This document shows positions 23,201 to 32,200 of a stretch of DNA of 64,000 nt, in pieces. The translations under genes and the position numbers were made by a program. The stretch lies in NCBI RefSeq assembly GCF_032362555.1, contig NC_083526.1:5724001-5788000 (forward strand), given 5' to 3'. This DNA comes from Amyelois transitella (taxonomy: Eukaryota; Arthropoda; Insecta; Lepidoptera; Pyralidae). The stretch's first letter is position 1. Each line of letters opens with the position of its first letter. Under the pieces are notes generated by a model. That model had not been told where the DNA came from and made no database searches. It saw only the letters and a program-made list of their open reading frames with translations.

Positions 23201-26200
23201 GCCTATATTGTCTACAACTGTTACTGTAAGTTAAACATAGACGCCATATTTGGAGATTTCAGTGAGATATAGTTACTGATGGACCCAATATGCTACCTTG
23301 TGGGACAACATTCTCTAAATGCGTGTATATTTGAATATCGTACAGTTACATGCTTTTGCCGATGTCTGCTCATGTTCCGCCACCCCCGATAGGCCTATAT
23401 TGTCTACAACTGTTACTGTAAGTTAAACATAGACGCCATATTTGGAGATTTCAGTGAGACTTAGTTACTGGAGGACCAAATATGCTACCTTGTGGGACAA
23501 CATTCTCTAAATGCGTGAATATTTGAATATCTCACAGTAAGCTTTTGCCGATGTCTGCTCATGTTCCGCCACTCCCGATAGACCTATATTGTCTACAACT
23601 GTTACTGTAAGTTAAACAAAGACGCCGTATTTGGAGATTTTAGAGACACATAGTTACTGGAGGACCAAATATGCTACCTTGTGGGACAACATTCTCTAAA
23701 TGCGTGAATATTTGAATACCTCACAGTTACAATCTTTTGCCGATGTCTGCTCGTGTTCCGCCACCCCCGATAGGCCTATATTGTCTACAACTGTTACTGT
23801 AAGTTAAACATAGACGCCGTATTTGGAGATTTCAGTGAGACATTGTTACTGGAGGACCAAATATGCTACCTTGTGGGACACCATTTCTCTAAATGCGTGA
23901 ATATTTGAATATCGTACAGTTACAAGCTTTTGCCGATGTCTGCTCATGTTCCGCCACTCCCGATAGGCCTATATTGTCTACAACTGTTACTGTAAGTTAA
24001 ACATAGACGCCATATTTGGAGATTTTAGTGACACATAGTTACTGGAGGACCAAAAATGCTACCTTGTGAGACAACATTTCTCTAAATGCGTGAATGTTTG
24101 AATATTGTACAGTTACAAGCTTTTACCGATGTCTGCGTGTGTTGCGTCGAAAACTCTTACTGTAAGTATTAAAGGGCCAAACATACTACATATATTAAGT
24201 AATGGTGGACCAAATATGCTACCTTGCGGGACATCAGTAAGTATTAGAGGGCCAAATAGCTTGCGGCATACAATAAAGAGAGCGGCGAATCAACACAATT
24301 GTTGGCAATGAATTGTTGAATAAATTCTCACGGCTAGAGGAACAAGTATGAAACCCTGTGTGACGCCATTTTTTACTAACGACAATCAACAGAAATAACA
24401 GTTTTTAGTTAAATCCTTTCTAATAACTACATGATCAAGTATACCTCCTTGCCTAACACCATTCATTTTCTTGCGTGAATATCTTAATTCTAATATTTTT
24501 TATTTTTTAATAAAGGGCCGAATATGCTACCTTTTGGAAAACTCAACTTCTAAATAACTGATAAGTAATTGAGTACCAAATTACGATTCTGGTCGACTTG
24601 TGTTATAAGTAATATTTGCTCTATTTATCTGGAGAGTGCCCGGGGTGCGACTTTTTCCATGATTCTAGAGTGGTTGAGTCAGGTTTTTACATAAAGCGAC
24701 TCCTACCTCACCATCCTTTGCAAGGGAACTACAATCTGTCTTTCATTAGGATGTTATAATAATTCAAATAAAATTGTATCCATTCTAAACTGAAATTCCT
24801 TTCACAGGTATCACCAATAGAAAACTTCAACCCAGTTCCGAATCCAGTGATGAATTCACTAGTTTCACCGACTAAAGTCATTCTCAACGAATCCATTCCC
24901 AACCCCATCATACCAATGGCCAGCTCCAACATTTCCTTACCATCAGAGATACCAGTATCAACATTACCCGTTCCAATACTCGGTATAAAGGCTTTGGAGG
25001 ACAACGGAGATAAGGCTGACCAAAACATGGTGGAGAAGATTGATGAAACTCTATCTAATGATTCGGTTCTAGAAAGCACGTCTTTTATTGAAGAACTGAA
25101 GAAGGATAAGGAGGAATCGGATAATATTATAGTTGATGAGGAAACTGTTGATCAGCCGAGGAATGGGGATATGAGTATTGGTGGTGAGTAATTCTTTCAT
25201 ATACATACTAATATAAGGAATAGGCTTATGGGCTATGGATTAGGCAATCTGTCACTATTTGAATCTCAATTCTATCATTAAGCCAAACAGCTGAACGTGG
25301 CCTTTCAGTCTTTTCAAGACTGTTGGCTCTGTTTACCCCGCAAAGTATATAGACGTTATTATATTTATGTATATTGCAATCTGCTTTGAAAAGCAGTAAC
25401 CTGTACTGCTTTTTCCCTCGCATAATGTATTATGATTTTTCCGTACTCCATACTATATGTATACAAAATTTCATGAAGACTGGTCTCCTGAAGAGATAAC
25501 AAACAAATATATAAACAGATCTCTTGAAAAAGAATGCATTTGTTACATCTACATATCACATGTGCCTTATGATTAAAAAAAAATGCAAAAAGAACCTGGT
25601 CTAGTGGAATAGAATAGATATATCTACAAAATGAATACACTTTGTATCTTCAAAATGAATATCACTTATAATTATTGAAGTTAGCATTCCTTTAGTCTTA
25701 CGACATAGTAAGACTATTGTTTACAAACTACAGAAATTTCTCTAGAAATAAGTAGTGCCCTTGTTCTAATTTTCTCTTTAGTTTAAGTTCTGTTCTTTTT
25801 TTTTTCTTTTGATGCACATAAATTAATAAGTAGTGTGTCTATCGCTCATTCTTCCAGTCAACAAAAAGGTCAATTTTCAGGGCTTTGAATAAGTAAATAT
25901 ATTCTTCCACAGACACGCCATTAACGTTAAGCCCGAGCCGTGCGGCGGAGACAGAGCCTCTTGACGTAGACCCCGTCTCAGCGACAGAGGACGCCACTGA
26001 CGATGTCGTTATGAACGACGGCATGAGCGAGGTAACTGTAACTAAGGCAAGGAAGCATGATCAAAGAAAGCTGGGATGGTATCAAAAAAAAAATTAGAAT
26101 GTAATAAAAAAAAATAATTTAGTTAGTAGTTCCATTCATAGTGAGCAAAGCGATGATAAATTAAACCTCAAAGACAGGTAATCAATATGGGAATGAATTA

Positions 26201-29200
26201 ATGATTTATTAAGATTAATCAACAGCGTACGTACTATGGTAAATTGTAAGAAGTGGGGAAACCTCGCCGAGTATGTAGTATGTGTTCTACATGTAATAGC
26301 ATTTGAAAGAGATATTTACCTGGGGTAGCAGCCTGTACAAACTTACATACAGCAATATGTTATTAAAAAAAAATACTGGCAAAAAAAAACAAATTATGTG
26401 TTTAATTAGAAGGAATTAACAACATGTAAATTATTAATAAGGCGTGTAAAGTAGTTAACGCAATGACCATCATTTTCAGTGTAGTGTAGCGGTGAAAAGG
26501 TTCAAGATTTTTCACATAAGTTTATTATAACAAAATTTAATTATTGTCATGTTCTTTCAGAACGGTTCTATGCAAGTTGAGCCGAGTAATAGTCCGCTCA
26601 GCACGGACATGATGGTGGAACCGGTTGAAACCACGGAAGCAACCGACGAGTGAGTATACCATTTATTAGCTTTTTGTCCAGGTTTCGTGTACTCTTTTTC
26701 TGTGATGTTTAAATGTTTAACGTGTATATGACAAAAATTAAGATTTTAGTTTCAGTAATATTTTTTCCCTATATATTATAAATTAATAATGAGCAGTTTG
26801 TACTTACACCCAGCAGACGAGATGACAAATACAGATAAAAAATGAAATGATTCTTATTTAATAAATTAAATTAATTATTGAAAGTCGGGGCCATGTAGTT
26901 TCCATAATAAAAAAGAATAGGACCACTCCATCTCTTTTCCATGGATGTCGTAAAAGGCGACTAAGGGATAGGCTTATAAACTTAAGATTCTCCTTTAACG
27001 CGATGGGCTAGCAACCTGTCACTTTTTGAATCTCAATTCTATCATTTAGCCTAACAGATGAACGTGGCCTATCAGTCTTCCAAGACTGCTGGCTCTCCAC
27101 TAGGAATATAGATGTCAATATATTTATGAATTAAAAGTCACCTTACAAACTTTTTCCACAGTACCTTTTCCTACACTTTTCCTATAAATATTTGTCGCTT
27201 TACAAACATAAATGTTTTATCCCGCAGGCCAGTGGAGATCGAACCAGTCCTAGAACCAGAATCGGCGGACCCGAACGCGTTAACCGCCGAGGACCTAGTG
27301 TTGCTGTGCGACGCGTTCTACCTGCCCTTCGAGCACGGCTCGCGTGGGCTCCGGCTGCTCACCGACTTCCACTGGCTGGTCACCAGGGCCGCCAACCTGC
27401 TGCCCAGGCCACACAAACCTCAGGAGGTGAGGAAAGAAATAGACCTAGAATCGACTACACCCAGTAACGCGTAAGATGCGAAACAAACAGATGAATGAAT
27501 TCGTCGGTGTAATTGGCGACATGAATAGCTCAGTTTGTAACGCTGTTGACCTGGCAAGACAAAATGCGTTGGTTCGAGTCTTAGTCCAGGCGGAATTTTT
27601 TCATTCGATCATTAAGTTTGTTAGTTGAAATAGACCCAGAATTAGGGATAAAATAAAACCCCCCCACACCCAACAATGGAGTAACCGGCCAACCTGTTGG
27701 TTTAGACCTCGCAAACCTCAAGAGGAATAAATTGTAAAACCTTTACGTATCGTATTGTATTTATAGTATCTACGACGAGGAGAAGAAAAAAAAAGGAGAA
27801 TTATTGACATGGCAAAATGTAGGTTTTGGTAAGTGGGGTATATATCCAAACTTCAACATATAAATAAGGTTCAATTTTCATAATTTCATCTTTATTCAAT
27901 TGTTTCCCCGGTTGATTACCCAGTGAGAAGATTTATCCATATCTTTATTTATTCGTAGTTCGTTGTATCAAAAAATATACTCGTAATTTGTAAATCTCTT
28001 TAACCTTTATCGTTAAGCTCTTATAAGGCCTTGCCAACTTTCTAACTAATAAAAAAATATGTATTCCAGAAGATGTAATTACAGGAATAGAAAAGGGTAT
28101 GTTAAGATGGTTTGGTCATGTGGAGAGGATGAATGAAAGCAGGTTGACTAAGCAGATATACAAGGAGAGTGTGGAAGGAAAGGTCGGGGTGGGAAGACCT
28201 AGACGAACGTATCTTGATCAAATTAAGGACGTCCTGGCAAAGGGTCAGGTCAAGAGTACATCCGAAACCGCCAAGCTTTCATGAAGAGAGTTATGAATGT
28301 GGATGAAGCGAAGGAAATATGCGGAGATCGTGGCAAGTGGAAAGATGTAGTCTCTGTCCACGCCTCCGGGAAAGAGGCGTGATTTTATGTATTATGTATG
28401 TATGTATTCCAGACTAGCGAATGGCGCCGTCGTCGCAGCCGCTTCGCGTGGTGGACGTGTCGCGCGCGGCGTTTGACGCGCCGGATTATAAACGCTCCCA
28501 ACAAGGAGCTGACCGCCGAGCTGCTGCCCTACGTGTGGGAGCTGTGCGCGGTCCTAGCTCTGCTGGACGCCGTGCTGAGGTGGCTGGGTCAGTCTTCTTT
28601 ATATTACTGGTCTAGAGACTTGGTTATATTTAGCTGTACATGTCATAAAAAGCGTTTGACGCGCCGGATTATAAACGCCCCCAACAAGGAGCTGACCGCC
28701 GAGCTGCTGCCCTACGTGTGGGAGCTGTGCGCGGTTCTAGCTCTGCTGGACGCCGTGCTGAGGTGGCTGGGTCAGTCTTCTTTATATTACTGGTCTAAAG
28801 ATTTGGTTATATTTAGCTGTACATGTCATAAAAAGCGTTTGACGCGCCGGATTATAAACGCTCCCAACAAGGAGCTGACCGCCGAGTTGCTGCCCTACGT
28901 GTGGGAGCTGTGCGCGGTTCTAGCTCTGCTGGACGCCGTGCTGAGGTGGCTGGGTCAGTCTTCTTTATATTACTGGTCTAGAGACTTGGTTATATTTAGC
29001 TATAATTGTCATGAAAAGCGTTTGACGCGCCGGATTATAAACGCTCCCAACAAGGATAGCTCCTTGTTGGCTAAGTAAGTCTTCTTTATATTACTTGTCT
29101 AAAGACTTCGTTATATATAAAGATATAGATATAGTGGAATATAAGTCGTTTTATGGGCGGTTTATAAGACGGATAATAAACGTTCCTGAAAAAGGAAATA

Positions 29201-32200
29201 TGTATGGGAGATACGTGTGGGAGCTGGGTAAATCTGTATTAGGATTTTGGAAGCCAAATGACATAAACGGAACCTTTACAGATTCATCATGTCGCCCATA
29301 TGTTTTAGCCATTTATTCCAAGTAAATACGTATTATAAAAGTTGAAATTTGGAAGTAGTATTTAAAAAAAAAAAAACGCTACTAAATTAAATAAGATTTT
29401 GAAATATGTTTACTAATAAAAATGCTTTGTTTCAGAATTGGGCAAGTTTCCATCTAACGTAGCGTCGAATCTGCAAGGCACTTATACGTGTAAGTTTTCT
29501 AAAAAATCTATATAAATTCTTACTCTATTCGTTGGTATCAAAAATTTACAAATTGTGTTTATGAGGTCTACATTACATGTGAAAAAATCAAGTTTGTAAG
29601 TCAACACGATTTCAAGATATAATAGTTGACAAAGCATATTTTGTAATAGCAATATAATAATATATAATAATTCTGAAGATATGTATTGCAGCAAGTTTAA
29701 GGCCGAAGTTTCAAGTTTCGTCATATCTTTATATATAAGTTGTCTTTAACCTTAGCATGCTAAGTTGAAACAATGTATAGTAAGCTATCCTTTTTATGTT
29801 CATGCACTGTACAGTATATCCCTTGTTATTGAATAAACTATAATGAATGCACTCATTAATGAAGAGAACTGTACACTATGTCCCCGGTTATTGAATAAAC
29901 TTTAATTGATTCAGTAATTAATGAAGTCGTAGAAGGCGACTAATGGATATGTTTACAAACTTGGCATTCTTTTTTAAGACGATGGGCTAGCAAACTATCA
30001 CTTACTTACGTTTTATTTTAAATAGCTGAACGTGGCCTTTCTCCTTTTCAAGACTGTTGTCTCTGTCTACCACACAAGGGATATAGACGTGACCATATGT
30101 ACGTATGTATGTATTAATGAAGACAATTTGCGCGCCCCTCGGGCAGGGTTCTCCAAGGGCTGGCGGGAGGCGTTCGAGAGCGGCGCGCAGGAGCCGTGGG
30201 TGTTCCGCGGCGGGCTGGCGGCCGACCTGCGGCGGCTGGTGCCCGTGGACGGCGCGGCCGAGGCGCTCCGCCCCCTCGGCGCGTGCGCGCTGCCGCTCAC
30301 GCCGCGCCCGTACGCGCCGCCCGACGAGGCCGCGGTCAGTGACTCTGTCATTATTTAGGGGTTTCCTAAGGACTAGAATTGAAATTCAATTCAAATTCAT
30401 AATATTTATCGTTTCCCAAGGACTAGAATTCAAATTCAAAATATTTATTAGGATAGGATATATAGGATACTTCATGTCGCTTAATAATTGTCAAAACGTA
30501 TGGTTTAACAACATTGGTTGACGTCAAATAAATTACTTAAAACTAAGTTTGCTGCCGCTTCCAAGGCGTCAGTGCAGAAGAAACGGTAACAAACTGCACT
30601 ACAGCATTTTCTTAATTCATACATACATACATACATATGGTCGCGTCTATATCCCTTGCGGGGTAGACGGAGACAACAGTCTTGAAAAGACTGAATGGCC
30701 ACGTTCAGTTCAGTTCAGACTTAATGATAGAATTGAGATACAAATAGTGACAGGTTGCTAGTCCATCGCCTAAAAAAGAATCCCAAGTTTGTAAGGTTCA
30801 GCTACAGTTATATTTGTTTCAGTGCCGTGTGGTTCCCGGCACCAATACAAAAAAGAATAGGACCACTCCATCTCTTTCCCATGGATGTCGTAAAAGGCGA
30901 CTAAGGGGTAGGCCTATAAACTTGGGATTCTGCTTTTAGGCGATGGGCTAGCAACCTGTCACTATTTGAATCCTATCTTAAAGCCAAATAGCTGAACGTG
31001 GCCTATCAGTCTTTAAAAGACTGTAGGCTCTGTCTACCCCGCAAGGGATATAGACGTGATTATATGTATGTATGTATGTATAATATTTGTTTCAGGTTTG
31101 CGAAGTGTGCCACAAAACGTGTCGCGACGGCTCAGACTGTAGCGATTTGTTCCCTAGCGATTTGCAGTCGTTGCCGGCTGATAGGTATGTAATAAAACGT
31201 ACATACAAACACATTTAGACAAACATTTAGATATTTTAATATGGCGCGATACGTGAATGTAGGAGTAGGATAGCAAGATATTATTATGAAAAAAAAAATG
31301 AAAAAGAATTTATTCAGTAATTACGGAATCTTTAGGGTGTAGGTTTGTTGTTGGAGCCTACTTTTAAGCATATAAATGTCTGTGTCAGCAGACTCCGCTC
31401 TTTTATATCGCTAGGTCATGAATGTACTGAAAATTTGTGTGATTAGTATGTTAAATTTCTAAACTTTTGTGTGTACTTTTATAGCGTGACGATTAAAGTC
31501 GGAAGTACACACACAAGGACACGACTCTATTGATTCTTAAAGAATAGCATTTGAGACTTTCTTAATTTTTTTTATTTTTTATTTTACTTTAATGCCTACC
31601 CTTCTACCATACCAGTATAAAAAGTGTAAAGAGAAAACAAACAAATTGGTATGTGAACGATTGTTAGTAGAGAAAACAGATGATTGATTAAAATTAAAAA
31701 GAAGAGATTTGATGGGAATTTTCTCTAATGCAAAATACAAAAACTTTCACAGATTTGGAGAATGAAACATATTCGTTCATTCACAAGAGATCACTCAATA
31801 TTGCAAATGATCTAAAAAATTTTACCCAAAATATGACTTTTCAAATTAGTGGTTCCACACCTACATATTGCAATTGATCTAAAAATCGTTGCCTAAAATA
31901 TGACTTTTGAAATAAGTACCCAAAATATAACTTTCCAGACTAGTAGTCCCGTTCCTGACTCTAACGCCAGAACTATGTATGGTGATAGAAGAAGATGATG
32001 ACTGTGTGCATCGGGACGGCGAAGATGACGGCGAGTCGCCCCACGAGAGCGAACCCAGAGTTAATGGTACGTTTTAGTATTATTATATTGATAGATAGAT
32101 GGAAAACCCTTACAAATATAAACACATATTGTCACGACTGATAGACCACGTTCAGCTCTTTGGCCTTAATGATAGAATTGAGATTCAAATAGTGACAGGT

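Noticed and set aside
22769-24172. CRISPR-like array
   Set aside because: The repeat-spacer appearance comes from units of ~192 bp that are almost wholly alike, with exon sequence in each; this is an animal genome.
30105-30521. Arg-rich frame of 138 codons
   Set aside because: GC-rich out-of-frame reading of O-GlcNAcase exon 17, whose true frame matches the [10 protein letters not shown] block.
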